This document shows positions 16,426 to 25,737 of a DNA stretch of 64,000 nt, in pieces. Position numbers and translations under genes: made by a program. This DNA comes from Bacillus sp. AFS006103. GTDB lineage: Bacteria; Bacillota; Bacilli; Bacillales; Cytobacillaceae. Under the pieces are notes generated by a model, which searched no databases, was not told where the DNA came from, and was given only the letters and a program-made list of their open reading frames with translations. Position 1 is the first letter of the stretch. Every line of letters begins with the position of its first letter. The stretch is from assembly GCA_002559145.1 (NCBI GenBank), contig NTXX01000036.1, positions 5,142 to 69,141 of the forward strand, in the 5' to 3' direction.

Positions 16426-16974
16426 ATGTTAGTCATTCCTACTATATTAAAAGAAGTAGAAACAGTCCTAAGCCAAGTGGAACAAGACCAGCTTCAAGAG
16501 TTAGCGATTCAATTGCAAAAAGCGAAGCGGATTTTTGTCATCGGGGAAGGGCGTTCCGGCTTGATGGCAAAATCCTTCGCGATGCGTTTAATGCATTTAG
16601 GAGCAACCGTCTTTGTAGTTGGAGAAACCATCACTCCGTCCATTGAAGAAAGAGACCTTTTAGTAGCAATCTCGGGTTCAGGCACAACGAAAAACGTGGT
16701 TTGGACGGCTGAAAAAACGAAGTCACTTGGCTGTTTGGTTATGGCTGTGACTACAAGCCCTGAGTCTCCATTAGCAGCGGCGGCCACGCAGATTCTTCAT
16801 GTACCGGCAGCGACAAAATATCGCCGTGAGAATGAGTTGCAAACGATCCAGCCACTTGGTTCTTTATTCGATCAATGCGCTCATATTCTATTTGATACCC
16901 TCTGCCTGCTCTACAGCAAGCTGAATGAAGTTGACCATACACTAGCTTTCAGCCGACATAGCAATTTAGAATAG
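16426..16974 (+). CDS. hxlB: 6-phospho-3-hexuloisomerase (SIS domain)
   Basis: The 182-aa SIS-domain isomerase has VIGEGRSGLMAKSFAMRLMHLG (about residues 38-59), an ISGSGTTK phosphate-binding motif near 86-93, and the late QPLGSLFDQ segment typical of PHI enzymes. PHI converts 3-hexulose-6-phosphate to fructose-6-phosphate. Its start lies 3 bp after the hxlA-like stop. Together they suggest entry of a hexulose phosphate into central metabolism, or formaldehyde handling. Confidence 0.88.
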   Translation: MLVIPTILKEVETVLSQVEQDQLQELAIQLQKAKRIFVIGEGRSGLMAKSFAMRLMHLGATVFVVGETITPSIEERDLLVAISGSGTTKNVVWTAEKTKSLGCLVMAVTTSPESPLAAAATQILHVPAATKYRRENELQTIQPLGSLFDQCAHILFDTLCLLYSKLNEVDHTLAFSRHSNLE

Positions 16975-16984
16975 GGAAGTGAAT

Positions 16985-16996
16985 GGTGTCAGGCAC
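16985..16996. repeat. Dispersed repeat, single arm GGTGTCAGGCAC
   Basis: A 12 of 13 match to the repeat lies 10 bp after the hxlB stop and is followed by TCTTTTTTCTTT, but no inverted partner is nearby. Confidence 0.6.
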
Positions 16997-17075
16997 TCTT
17001 TTTTCTTTAACACATCCTAGACTACAAACCCTTGTATGTATTAGAATAACAGGGATGAATGGAGGAATTAAATAG

Positions 17076-17414
17076 ATGTCTAATTTACCAAATTGCCCGA
17101 AATGTAATTCAGAGTACACTTACGAGGATGGCAGCCTTTTTGTCTGCCCGGAATGTGCTCATGAATGGAATTTAGAATCAGAGACTGAAAAGGAAGACCA
17201 GAATATTGTTAAAGATTTCAATGGAAATGTTTTAACCGATGGGGATTCTATCACCGTAATAAAGGACCTGAAAGTAAAAGGAAGTTCATCGGTTTTGAAA
17301 GCAGGTACAAAGGTTAAAAACATTCGTATAGTAGATGGAGACCATAATATTGATTGCAAAATTGATGGATTCGGTGCTATGAGTTTAAAATCTGAATTTG
17401 TTAAAAAGTTATAG
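17076..17414 (+). CDS. PhnA/YjdM family zinc ribbon protein
   Basis: The 112-aa protein has an N-terminal zinc ribbon (CPKC at 8-11, CPEC near 28-31) followed by the compact KOW/SH3-like domain with [20 protein letters not shown] and [17 protein letters not shown]. This matches the PhnA/YjdM family, once linked to phosphonate use but without an established biochemical role. AATGGAGGAATT precedes the ATG. It is monocistronic with its own terminator. Confidence 0.9.
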   Translation: MSNLPNCPKCNSEYTYEDGSLFVCPECAHEWNLESETEKEDQNIVKDFNGNVLTDGDSITVIKDLKVKGSSSVLKAGTKVKNIRIVDGDHNIDCKIDGFGAMSLKSEFVKKL

Positions 17415-17442
17415 AGTCTCAGAAGTATTCGGGTATAAAAAT

Positions 17443-17473
17443 GTTAAAGAGCTTGGATTCCAAGCTCTTTTTC
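17443..17473. terminator. Bidirectional terminator between the convergent phnA-like and ilvA genes
   Basis: AAAGAGCTTGG and CCAAGCTCTTT form an 11-bp stem with a 3-nt loop, flanked by A and T runs. Confidence 0.85.
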
Positions 17474-17489
17474 CATAGTCACAATGACT

Positions 17490-18698
17490 CTAAAAATTCC
17501 CCATTTCCACATGATAGTTTTTCTCGGTAAGAACTTTATGCAACTGCTCAATATGATCGTGATTTTTGGTCTCGACTGAAATTTCAATTTGGGCATAGCC
17601 AGGATAAATATCCTTGCCAATCCGATGGAGATTCACCGATTGAACGTTGGCGTCTACATCGGTTATCGAGCTTAACACGCGTTGCAGTTCACCAGGTTTG
17701 TCCTTTAAGGTAATCGTAAAATTAGCATACCTTCCGGATTCAACCAAACCGCGTTCGATAATTCTTGAAATAAAATTCATATCGACGTTACCGCCGCTTA
17801 ACACAGCAACAACCTTTTTCCCCTTTATATTCGCCTTCTCATAAAGTAACGAAGCAAGTGAAACGGCGCCTGACCCCTCAACTAGCAGTTTATTCCTCTC
17901 CAACAGCATAAGCATAGTCCTGGCAATTTCCATTTCATCGACGCAAAAAATATCATCCACGTATTTTTGGACAATTTCAAAGGGCTTTAACCCGGGTTTT
18001 TTAACGGCAATTCCATCCGCCATTGTGGGTGTGGAAGCAACCATTACAGGTTTATTTTCAAACAAGGACTGCTTCATACTTGGGCAAGCAAGGGCTTGAA
18101 CACCGTAAACTGAGATATGAGGATTTTGTTCCTTAATTGCCATCGCCACTCCGGCAATCAGCCCGCCACCGCCAATTGGGCAAATTACTGCCTCCACATC
18201 CGGCAGTTGATCGAGAATTTCTAAACCGACTGTTCCCTGCCCAGCAATGATCGCCTCATCGTCAAAAGCATGAATAAATGTGGCCCCTAACTTTTCTTTG
18301 AGCTCTAATGCATAGGCGAGTGCATCATCGAATGTCGCTCCTTCTAAAATAACCTCCGCACCATATTGTTTTGTGGCAAGAATCTTACTAAGTGGTGCTC
18401 CTTTCGGCATGACAATTTTACAAGGGACACCAAGCATTTGACTGGAATAGGCCACCCCTTGTGCATGGTTTCCAGCTGATGCAGCGACAACCCCTCTGGC
18501 CAGCTCTTCCTTTGAGAGGGAATGGAGCTTATTATAAGAACCTCTAACTTTAAACGAGCCTGTCTTTTGGAGGTTTTCAAGCTTTAAATAGACTTCATTA
18601 TGAGCAAGCTGACTAAATGTTTTGGAATAATCAAGGGTAGTGGTATGGACAATTCCCTTCATCTTCTCGCGTGCAATGATGATATCATCGATATTCAC
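17490..18698 (-). CDS. ilvA: Threonine ammonia-lyase with C-terminal ACT-like domain
   Basis: This PLP enzyme deaminates threonine to 2-oxobutyrate, the entry to isoleucine synthesis or threonine catabolism. From the GTG at 18698 it is about 402 aa. KTGSFKVRG carries the PLP lysine (Lys50), SAGNHAQG and GGGGLIAG bind the cofactor phosphate, and residues beyond about 320 form a single ACT-like domain (FTITLKDKPGELQRVL). This is the TdcB-like short form rather than the long IlvA with two ACT domains. The GTG is set by GGAGGAGG 7 bp upstream. Confidence 0.92.
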   Translation of the reverse strand: MNIDDIIIAREKMKGIVHTTTLDYSKTFSQLAHNEVYLKLENLQKTGSFKVRGSYNKLHSLSKEELARGVVAASAGNHAQGVAYSSQMLGVPCKIVMPKGAPLSKILATKQYGAEVILEGATFDDALAYALELKEKLGATFIHAFDDEAIIAGQGTVGLEILDQLPDVEAVICPIGGGGLIAGVAMAIKEQNPHISVYGVQALACPSMKQSLFENKPVMVASTPTMADGIAVKKPGLKPFEIVQKYVDDIFCVDEMEIARTMLMLLERNKLLVEGSGAVSLASLLYEKANIKGKKVVAVLSGGNVDMNFISRIIERGLVESGRYANFTITLKDKPGELQRVLSSITDVDANVQSVNLHRIGKDIYPGYAQIEISVETKNHDHIEQLHKVLTEKNYHVEMGNF

Positions 18699-18815
18699 GT
18701 TTTTTCCTCCTCCGAACACCAAGTTCTACTATTTAGGATGTACTGGAGAAAATAAACTATGTCTAATTTCACAAAGTTATAACATAACGGGGGAACGTAG
18801 CCTGGAAACAAAATA

Positions 18816-18858
18816 AGAGCCGCTATTCCTTTTAAAAAGGAGAAGGCGGCTCTACTTT
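18816..18858 (-). terminator. Terminator downstream of the NCS1 permease
   Basis: AGAGCCGCC and GGCGGCTCT-type arms with an inner CCTTTT/AAAAGG pair; T-rich DNA follows on the minus strand. Confidence 0.7.
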
Positions 18859-18909
18859 ATTTATTGACTCTGAAAAATTTGCCTGCTGATGTCTGGTATA
18901 AAGCTCGCT

Positions 18910-20217
18910 TTAAACTGCTTTTTCCATACCGGAATTTTTACCAGTATCACCTTTGACAAATAGGTTGCCAATGGCATAGAAGATTGCTGCAGATACAAGA
19001 CCAACAACAGCCACTGATAAATGCGGTGCAAAGTAATTACAGTATAACGCGATAGCTGCTGACAAGATCCATACGATAAATGACATTGGTCTCCAGCTTA
19101 CTAAATTAGCAGGTTGGTTTTTACGTAAAACTAAACGATCCATGATTATAATTGCTCCGATTGGCGGAATAATCACTCCAAGAAGAACAAGCCAGTTGAA
19201 AAAGTGATTATAAATTCCGGAAACTGCAACGATTAAGCCAACTACTCCAATAATAACAGTGATAGGTCGCATTTTTTTACCTGTCATATGGGACCAGCCT
19301 ACTGCCCCGTTATACAAACAGTGTGTACCTACAGAACCTAAATTGATAAAAACAAACAGAATGGATAAAACTGTAAGCAATGGACCATGCCCAGCCAATA
19401 CTGACATGAAGTCTCCACCGGTGGAAGCTGGATTTGGGATGACACCAGTTGCAACAACAATTCCTCCTACCAGTTCAGCGATAAAATTCCCGATTGGGAA
19501 TGCAAATATAGTAGATAAAGCCCCTTCACGACCATTTTTTGCCCAGCGGGTAAAGTCTGCTGTCATCGTACCGGAGTCGGCAAATCCAGCAAATACTAAA
19601 GTAACAGCCGCTCCAAATGACATTGCATTTGAAACATGAGGGTGGTAATTAAGAATATCAGAGTTTCCGGATTGAAATGCCATTGTAATTGCGATTATTG
19701 CAATGAGAATGTAAAACGGTGCAGCAATCCAGCCTAAGAATGATAGGGCTTTAATTCCGACATAAGTTACAGCTACATAAAGGACTCCGCCAATCACTGT
19801 CATTAGTAATAGGCTTGCCCCAAATGACCCATGCATTGTAGCACCAGTTAGTCCTACCTGAAGGGCAAACCAGCCAATGACAACAGTACTAAGCAATCCG
19901 GAAATGAGGTAATATCCTTTACGTCCAAATGTCCTCTGTGCAGTAAGGGAAAAGTTCAATCCGCTCCGGCCAGCATCATAGCTCAGTAACCCTACCATAA
20001 CAAACAATAGTAGATTTCCAACCAGCATCGCTAACGCACCGGCTTTAAATCCAAGTTGAGCCGTAATAAGTCCGCCGATTACGGCACTGGTTAATACCAT
20101 TGGGAAACCAAACCAAACAGCTGCTACAGATGATAATTTTTTTCGATATTCTTTTGGAACGGGAGTGTGTTCAAACTCCGGGTCTAATAACTTTTTATCA
20201 ACATTATTAGTTGACAT
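18910..20217 (-). CDS. NCS1 family nucleobase/allantoin-type permease
   Basis: The 435-aa protein has about 12 hydrophobic segments and looks like the CodB/purine-cytosine permease branch of NCS1 (early FGFPMVLTSAVIGGLIT, then FADSGTMTADFTRWAKNGREG around 215-235). Such proteins import cytosine, purines, hydantoins or allantoin with Na+ or H+. It starts 10 bp after a DUF2877 gene on the same strand, GGAGGATTCAT preceding the ATG. The context points to import of a ureide or nucleobase-derived nitrogen compound; the exact substrate is open. Confidence 0.88.
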   Translation of the reverse strand: MSTNNVDKKLLDPEFEHTPVPKEYRKKLSSVAAVWFGFPMVLTSAVIGGLITAQLGFKAGALAMLVGNLLLFVMVGLLSYDAGRSGLNFSLTAQRTFGRKGYYLISGLLSTVVIGWFALQVGLTGATMHGSFGASLLLMTVIGGVLYVAVTYVGIKALSFLGWIAAPFYILIAIIAITMAFQSGNSDILNYHPHVSNAMSFGAAVTLVFAGFADSGTMTADFTRWAKNGREGALSTIFAFPIGNFIAELVGGIVVATGVIPNPASTGGDFMSVLAGHGPLLTVLSILFVFINLGSVGTHCLYNGAVGWSHMTGKKMRPITVIIGVVGLIVAVSGIYNHFFNWLVLLGVIIPPIGAIIIMDRLVLRKNQPANLVSWRPMSFIVWILSAAIALYCNYFAPHLSVAVVGLVSAAIFYAIGNLFVKGDTGKNSGMEKAV

Positions 20218-20227
20218 ATGAATCCTC

Positions 20228-21115
20228 CTAATGGAATCTATTTTTTATTTTTAAATTGAGTTCCAACCCGCTGACAATACCAAGAGCGATATCTGTTCCG
20301 GATGAAGAACCTATTTTTAAAACTTTATGAAGGGCAGAAATTAAATGCTCCTCTTCCCCGGTTAACGCTAAATGGAGTAATGTAACAATTGATTCTCTTA
20401 CTCTACCTGCCGATGCCATTTTTAAGGTCATATAGCTGATATCATTTGTTAAAGATTGCGCACTAGTAACTACATTTTTATTAAAACTTCGAAACGATAA
20501 ACATGGGCAATTAGGTAAATGAAAAGTGGCCATTAATCCTGTTAAGAAGTCATCCCCCGATGGTGTTAATCCAGGTCCTAAACCTATGAGCCTAGTTGCA
20601 TGGCGTAAGGCATCAGCCACATTATTGTTTACTAATGAGCATATAAGTGAATGAGCTCTTTCTTGAAGCATTAGTTCCATTTCAATTTGAAATGGATTTT
20701 TAGTGTGTAGATTTCGCTTCATTCCTCCACATTTGCCAAACTCTTCGATCTGATTCTTTATAATGATTAAGTTTTTTCTCAGCTGCGTATCATTTACTGG
20801 ATAGCTAGGTAATAAACATTCCCACTTTTTGATATCGTTCAATGAAATAGCGATTTTATCCTTAATATATAGAGAGTTTTTGTTCGTAAAAACGTTAGTA
20901 GTTAATTCAAAGTGGCTGTCTGCAAAACTGTTAATATCAATCACGATTGAATTTGGTCCATTATCCAAACTATTGCTTGCCAGGGTGTATAAATCGCCAG
21001 TTTTCCGGCACTTAATATTTACTGTTTTATTAAAAATACTATGAATGAATCCGTTAAACCCAGAATGGACAATCGCCTGGACAAACTCAACATCACCAGA
21101 TAAAGCTTGTATCAT
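20228..21115 (-). CDS. allH: DUF2877 protein (AllH/YlbF-like, oxamic transcarbamylase subunit family)
   Basis: This protein of about 295 aa carries the family hallmark LIGLGPGLTPSGDDFLTGLMATFHL (positions about 190-214) and SSGTDIALGIVSGL at the C-terminus. In E. coli the DUF2877 protein AllH, with AllF (FdrA) and AllG (DUF1116), makes the oxamic transcarbamylase of allantoin fermentation. All three families are present here, although allH is on the opposite strand, in an operon with the permease. The ATG at 21115 has AGAGG 8 bp upstream; an upstream GTG at 21124 is less likely. Confidence 0.85.
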   Translation of the reverse strand: MIQALSGDVEFVQAIVHSGFNGFIHSIFNKTVNIKCRKTGDLYTLASNSLDNGPNSIVIDINSFADSHFELTTNVFTNKNSLYIKDKIAISLNDIKKWECLLPSYPVNDTQLRKNLIIIKNQIEEFGKCGGMKRNLHTKNPFQIEMELMLQERAHSLICSLVNNNVADALRHATRLIGLGPGLTPSGDDFLTGLMATFHLPNCPCLSFRSFNKNVVTSAQSLTNDISYMTLKMASAGRVRESIVTLLHLALTGEEEHLISALHKVLKIGSSSGTDIALGIVSGLELNLKIKNRFH

Positions 21116-21459
21116 ATAAATCACCTCTTATCTGGAAAGTTTACTCAATCTAAAAGGGCTTTTGGGAAAGGATCCCTCCTTTTATATATCTCATTTTGAT
21201 AAATAAATCGCTTTCAAATGAACTTACAAGAATATTGTAAGTGGGATTGTTGTTGGAGTCATTGTATAAGAAAACTAAAAATAGAGGAATTCCATTATGC
21301 ATTATATACGAGTGATTTGTATGAAAAAGGGTAATTAGTAAAAATATAGGTGTTTTTAAGGGGCAATAAGACCTACTATTTAATTTTTAGTTGGAGAGGA
21401 TTATAGCCATTTGTAAATGTATAATAATTATATTAATGAAAAGATGAGGAAGTTAAAAG

Positions 21460-22404
21460 ATGAGTAAAAAACATAGAGTTGATGCAAAGGATGAAAACCT
21501 TCATGCCTCGTTTAGTAAAAACTATCAACCCATACTTATGATTGAATCTGGTGATTCTGTACAGTTTAAAACCCCAGATATTGATTGGGGATACATACCG
21601 AAAGATGGACAACCAACTAGGTTTGAATCAAGGGAAAAAGAAGATTTTTGGGGGCATCCTATGATTGGGCCGATTGCAATTCGCGGTGCAAAGCCAGGAA
21701 TGACTCTGGAGGTTAGAATAAATGATATTGTACCGGGTTGGTATGGTGTCAATTGGGCAGGCGGCCATACTAACTGGCTGAATCAACATCTAAAGCTAGT
21801 TGAACAAGAGGAACGGAAGTTGGAGTGGCTTATCGATCAAACAAATAACAGGGCCATCACACAAGTTGGCAATCGTTCTATTTCTGTCCCGTTAAACCCA
21901 TTTATGGGTGTGATGGCGGTCGCGCCAGCTGAGCCAGGGGTTCATTCCACAATGCCGCCGAGATATTGTGGGGGGAATATCGATTGTAAGGAATTAACAA
22001 AGGGAAGTATTTTGTATCTGCCAATTGCAGTAGAAGGTGGATTATTTTCCGTAGGCGATGGTCATGCTGCACAAGGGGATGGGGAATCATCGGGGACTGC
22101 GATTGAATGTCCGATGGAACTTGTTGACCTTACCTTTATCGTAAGAGAAGACATGCATCTTAAAATGCCTAGAGCCAATACACCTTCGGGCTTAATAACG
22201 TTTGGTTTTCATGAGGATTTAAATGAGGCAACCATTATGGCTCTCCAAGATATGTTGGAATTAATTCAGGAACTCTACCAAGTCGATAAGCTTGAAGCTA
22301 CTGCCCTGGCAAGTGTTGCAGTAGACCTAAGAATTACCCAAATTGTAAATGGGATCAAGGGGGTACATGCAGTATTACCACATGAGACATTAAGGAAGAT
22401 TTGA
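21460..22404 (+). CDS. Acetamidase/formamidase family protein
   Basis: The 314-aa protein shows FmdA/AmdA family marks: an opening VQFKTPDIDWGYIP, HPMIGPIAIRGAKPGMTLEV, MGVMAVAPAEPGVHSTMPPRYCGGNIDCKEL in the middle, and GDGHAAQGDGE near residue 205. These enzymes are metal-dependent amidases that release ammonia from short amides. It is divergent from DUF2877/permease and upstream of fdrA, so it probably belongs to the same pathway. One attractive role is hydrolysis of oxamate left after carbamoyl transfer; this is inference. Confidence 0.88.
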   Translation: MSKKHRVDAKDENLHASFSKNYQPILMIESGDSVQFKTPDIDWGYIPKDGQPTRFESREKEDFWGHPMIGPIAIRGAKPGMTLEVRINDIVPGWYGVNWAGGHTNWLNQHLKLVEQEERKLEWLIDQTNNRAITQVGNRSISVPLNPFMGVMAVAPAEPGVHSTMPPRYCGGNIDCKELTKGSILYLPIAVEGGLFSVGDGHAAQGDGESSGTAIECPMELVDLTFIVREDMHLKMPRANTPSGLITFGFHEDLNEATIMALQDMLELIQELYQVDKLEATALASVAVDLRITQIVNGIKGVHAVLPHETLRKI

Positions 22405-22687
22405 ATAGGGTAGGATGAAACTGGACACAAGGAGTGTTCAGTTTTTTTGATTGGCAGTAATTGTGAAATATTATCATTGTATATTATGCCTAACTGTTAA
22501 GAAGATTTTTTGGATTGGTTATACAATGACGTTTTTAAGCCATCCTTCTAAAATAATCGTGTAAGCCTTTTTCAAGATTAACAATATGGAGTATTTTCTC
22601 TTCTGCATTCACAGGAAAGGGGTCTTAAACGCTACTATCGGTAAAATCTATCATATAGCTTTAAAAATAAATATTGGAGGGTAAAAA

Positions 22688-24232
22688 ATGTCTATTAAAG
22701 TGGTATTTAAGAAAAACACATATATTGATTCAGTATCATTAATGACACTATCAAATCGGGCAAGTGAAATCGAAGGCGTTGACCAAGCGATGATCGCAAT
22801 GGGTACGGATATGAATAAGGAGGTTTTAAAAAATATCGGTTTAAGTACCCCTGAGATTGAAGGAGCAAACAGCAGTGATTTGATGATCATTGTAAAGGCA
22901 GCTACTGAGGAACTCTGTGAGAGCGCATTCATCCAAGTGGAAGAATTATTTATTAAAAAGGCAAAACCCAAAGAAGCAGGCGACGTAAAGTATTCCACTA
23001 TTCCATCTGCTGCAAAGAACATTCCAGAAGCAAACTTGGCGGTTATCTCAGTAAGTGGTGCATATGCTGCCAGAGAAGCTAGAAAAGCACTCGAAAACGA
23101 CCTGCATGTGATGTTGTTCAGTGATAATATCAGCCTTGAAGATGAAATTCAGCTTAAGAAATTAGCACATGAAAAAGGGTTATTAGTGATGGGTCCAGAC
23201 TGTGGAACAGCAATCATTAGTAATGTCGCACTTTGCTTTGCGAATGCAGTAAGAAAAGGCAATATTGGAATCGTTGGTGCATCTGGAACAGGAAGCCAAG
23301 AAGTTACCGTTCTTATTCATAATTTAGGCGGTGGAATTACACAATTAGTTGGAACCGGGGGAAGAGATTTAAGTGAAGAAGTCGGCGGTATTATGATGCT
23401 CGATGGAATAAGAGCACTTGAGGCAGATCCTTCTACTGAGGTCATTGTGTTGATTTCTAAACCACCACATCCAACGGTTGAGAAAAAAGTTCTAGCAGAA
23501 ATAAAAAATTGTACAAAACCAGTGGTAGTTTGCTTCATGGGCGGTAAGGAAGACGCTGCAGTTGAAGCAGGCGGACATTTTGCCAAAACAACAGAAGAAG
23601 CTGCATGGAAAGCTGTTGAACTTGCTGGAATTAAAGGAAATAGCCTTCGTTCTAGTGAGTTAAATCAAGAACTTATCAGTGAGGTTCGTGCAAAGCTTTC
23701 TCCTGAACAAAAGTATATTCGCGGCCTCTTTAGTGGCGGCACACTCTGTGATGAAGCCATGCATGCAGCAATGGAGAAATTCGATGATGTCTACAGCAAT
23801 ATTCAAAGGGATCCGAAATTTCTTCTTATAGATACAAATGTCAGTGCGGGACATACTTTTATCGATTTTGGGGATGACCAATTTACTCAAGGTAAACCGC
23901 ACCCAATGATAGATCCATCTACCAGACTAGCAAGATTTGCTCAAGAAGCAAAAGATTCATCTGTCGGTGTTATCGTCATGGATTTTGTTTTGGGATTTGG
24001 AGCACATGAGGATCCAGCTGGGGCCTTCCTTCCTGCAATTATTGAAGCAAAACAATTGGCAGAAGAAGAAGGCAGACATATTGAAATTGTTGGATATGTG
24101 CTTGGAACAGAATTAGATAGTCAAAATATAGAAGAACAAAAAGATAAATTAGTAGCTGCCGGTGTAATGCTTGCAAACAGTAACACTCAAGCAGGATTAT
24201 TAGCAAGCGAATTTGTTGTGAAAGGAGCTTAA
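22688..24232 (+). CDS. fdrA: FdrA family protein (AllF-like, acyl-CoA synthetase fold)
   Basis: The 514-aa protein resembles succinyl-CoA synthetase alpha/beta folds: IGIVGASGTGSQEVTVLIHNLGGG and VGTGGRDLSEEVGG (about residues 195-240) form the nucleotide-binding part, and a second domain starts near RGLFSGGTLCDEA (about 345). In E. coli FdrA is AllF of the oxamic transcarbamylase. GGAGGG precedes the ATG. The following DUF1116 gene starts 2 bp after its stop, so they form a tight operon with the downstream carbamate kinase. Confidence 0.9.
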   Translation: MSIKVVFKKNTYIDSVSLMTLSNRASEIEGVDQAMIAMGTDMNKEVLKNIGLSTPEIEGANSSDLMIIVKAATEELCESAFIQVEELFIKKAKPKEAGDVKYSTIPSAAKNIPEANLAVISVSGAYAAREARKALENDLHVMLFSDNISLEDEIQLKKLAHEKGLLVMGPDCGTAIISNVALCFANAVRKGNIGIVGASGTGSQEVTVLIHNLGGGITQLVGTGGRDLSEEVGGIMMLDGIRALEADPSTEVIVLISKPPHPTVEKKVLAEIKNCTKPVVVCFMGGKEDAAVEAGGHFAKTTEEAAWKAVELAGIKGNSLRSSELNQELISEVRAKLSPEQKYIRGLFSGGTLCDEAMHAAMEKFDDVYSNIQRDPKFLLIDTNVSAGHTFIDFGDDQFTQGKPHPMIDPSTRLARFAQEAKDSSVGVIVMDFVLGFGAHEDPAGAFLPAIIEAKQLAEEEGRHIEIVGYVLGTELDSQNIEEQKDKLVAAGVMLANSNTQAGLLASEFVVKGA

Positions 24233-24234
24233 CG

Positions 24235-25680
24235 ATGAACAAAGTTAATGAGCTTTTTAATCAAAAATTAAATGTAATTAATGTTGGTGTCGACCTATTT
24301 AAAGAAGATATGGAAAAACAAAATGCAACGGTTACTCAATTAGAATGGACTCCGCCAGGTGGAGGAAATCCAGAGCTAATTACTGCACTTGATAAACTTG
24401 AAAGTCCTGAAATGATCGAAAAAATTGAAGCTGCTAACGATTTAGCCGTTGAGAGGATTATCAATTCTCATCCGGTTCTGATTGGATATGATCAAGCAAT
24501 TAACGTAGTTCCTGGCATGACTAAAACAACGATTCTCCATGCTGGCCCTCCCATTACATGGGACAGAATGAATGGACCAATGAGGGGAGCTGTAACCGGT
24601 GCAATTGTATTTGAAGGCTTAGCTGAGACAGTTGAAGAAGCTGCACAGCTTGCTGCATCTGGAAAAATCACCTTCTCGCCTTGCCACGAGCATAACTGTG
24701 TTGGCTCAATGGCCGGGGTTACCTCTGCATCCATGTTTATGCACGTGGTTGAAAATAAAACTTATGGAAATATTGCCTACACGAACCTATCTGAACAGTT
24801 GGCAAAAATCTTACGGATGGGCGCCAATGATCACACCGTTATTGAACGTCTAAACTGGATGCGTGATGTATTTGGTCCGATGTTACGGGATGCGATGAAA
24901 CTTGCAGGTGAAATTGATTTGCGTTTCTTGCTTGTACAAGCTCTTCATATGGGCGACGAGTGTCACAACCGTAATGGTGCAGGGACACTATTATTAATGC
25001 AAGCTTTGGCTCCATACCTTTTACAAACCGATTTTACAACAGAACAAAAGAAGACAGTATTTGATTTCATTTCCAGCTCTGATTATTTTTCAGGCCCAAC
25101 CTGGATGGCAGTTTCTAAATGTGCCCTTGATGCCGCACATGGAATTGAAAATAGCACCATTGTTACTACAATGTGCCGCAATGGTACTGATTTCGGGATT
25201 CGCGTTAGCGGTATGCATGGCTTTACATGGTTTACTGGTCCAGCGCAAAAGGTGATTGGACCTTTATTTGCTGGATATAAGCCGGAAGATGCAGGGTTAG
25301 ATATCGGTGACAGTGCCATCACAGAAACATACGGTATCGGTGGATTTGCAATGGCAGCTGCTCCGGCAATTGTCCCACTAGTAGGTGGTACTGTCGATGA
25401 AGCAATAGGCTACTCAAAGAAAATGACTGAAATCACCACTGCGGAAAATCCAAACATTACCATTCCGTTGCTTGATTTCCGCGGGATTGCTACTGGTATT
25501 GATGTCCGCAAGGTTGTTCAAACAGGTATTCTGCCAGTTATTAATACAGCCATTGCTCATAAAGAAGCTGGGATTGGAATGATTGGTGCTGGTATTACCT
25601 ACCCGCCCGCAGTTGCTTTTGAAAAGGCTCTGCTTGCCTTTACAGAAAGAATCACAAATAAAGAATTACAGATGGCATAA
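24235..25680 (+). CDS. allG: DUF1116 family protein (AllG/YlbE-like)
   Basis: The 481-aa protein has the family features PPGGGNPELITALDKL near the N-terminus, PCHEHNCVGSMAGVTSASM in the middle, LHMGDECHNRNGAGT near 240 and the C-terminal GAGITYPPAVAFEKAL. DUF1116 proteins occur beside FdrA; in E. coli AllG is the second subunit of oxamic transcarbamylase, which makes carbamoyl phosphate from oxalurate. The conserved His/Cys segments suggest a metal or active site, but the catalytic residues are not known to me. AAAGGAGCTTAACG precedes the ATG. Confidence 0.9.
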   Translation: MNKVNELFNQKLNVINVGVDLFKEDMEKQNATVTQLEWTPPGGGNPELITALDKLESPEMIEKIEAANDLAVERIINSHPVLIGYDQAINVVPGMTKTTILHAGPPITWDRMNGPMRGAVTGAIVFEGLAETVEEAAQLAASGKITFSPCHEHNCVGSMAGVTSASMFMHVVENKTYGNIAYTNLSEQLAKILRMGANDHTVIERLNWMRDVFGPMLRDAMKLAGEIDLRFLLVQALHMGDECHNRNGAGTLLLMQALAPYLLQTDFTTEQKKTVFDFISSSDYFSGPTWMAVSKCALDAAHGIENSTIVTTMCRNGTDFGIRVSGMHGFTWFTGPAQKVIGPLFAGYKPEDAGLDIGDSAITETYGIGGFAMAAAPAIVPLVGGTVDEAIGYSKKMTEITTAENPNITIPLLDFRGIATGIDVRKVVQTGILPVINTAIAHKEAGIGMIGAGITYPPAVAFEKALLAFTERITNKELQMA

Positions 25681-25693
25681 TAAATAAATTTAA

Positions 25694-25716
25694 ACGGACC
25701 CCATTTATGGGGTCTT
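25694..25716 (+). other. Intercistronic hairpin before carbamate kinase
   Basis: GGACCCCA/TGGGGTC around a short TTTA loop, followed by TTGTT. It is weak as a terminator and might set the kinase level relative to fdrA and DUF1116. Confidence 0.5.
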
Positions 25717-25737
25717 GTTAATCAGGAGGAGAGCAGC

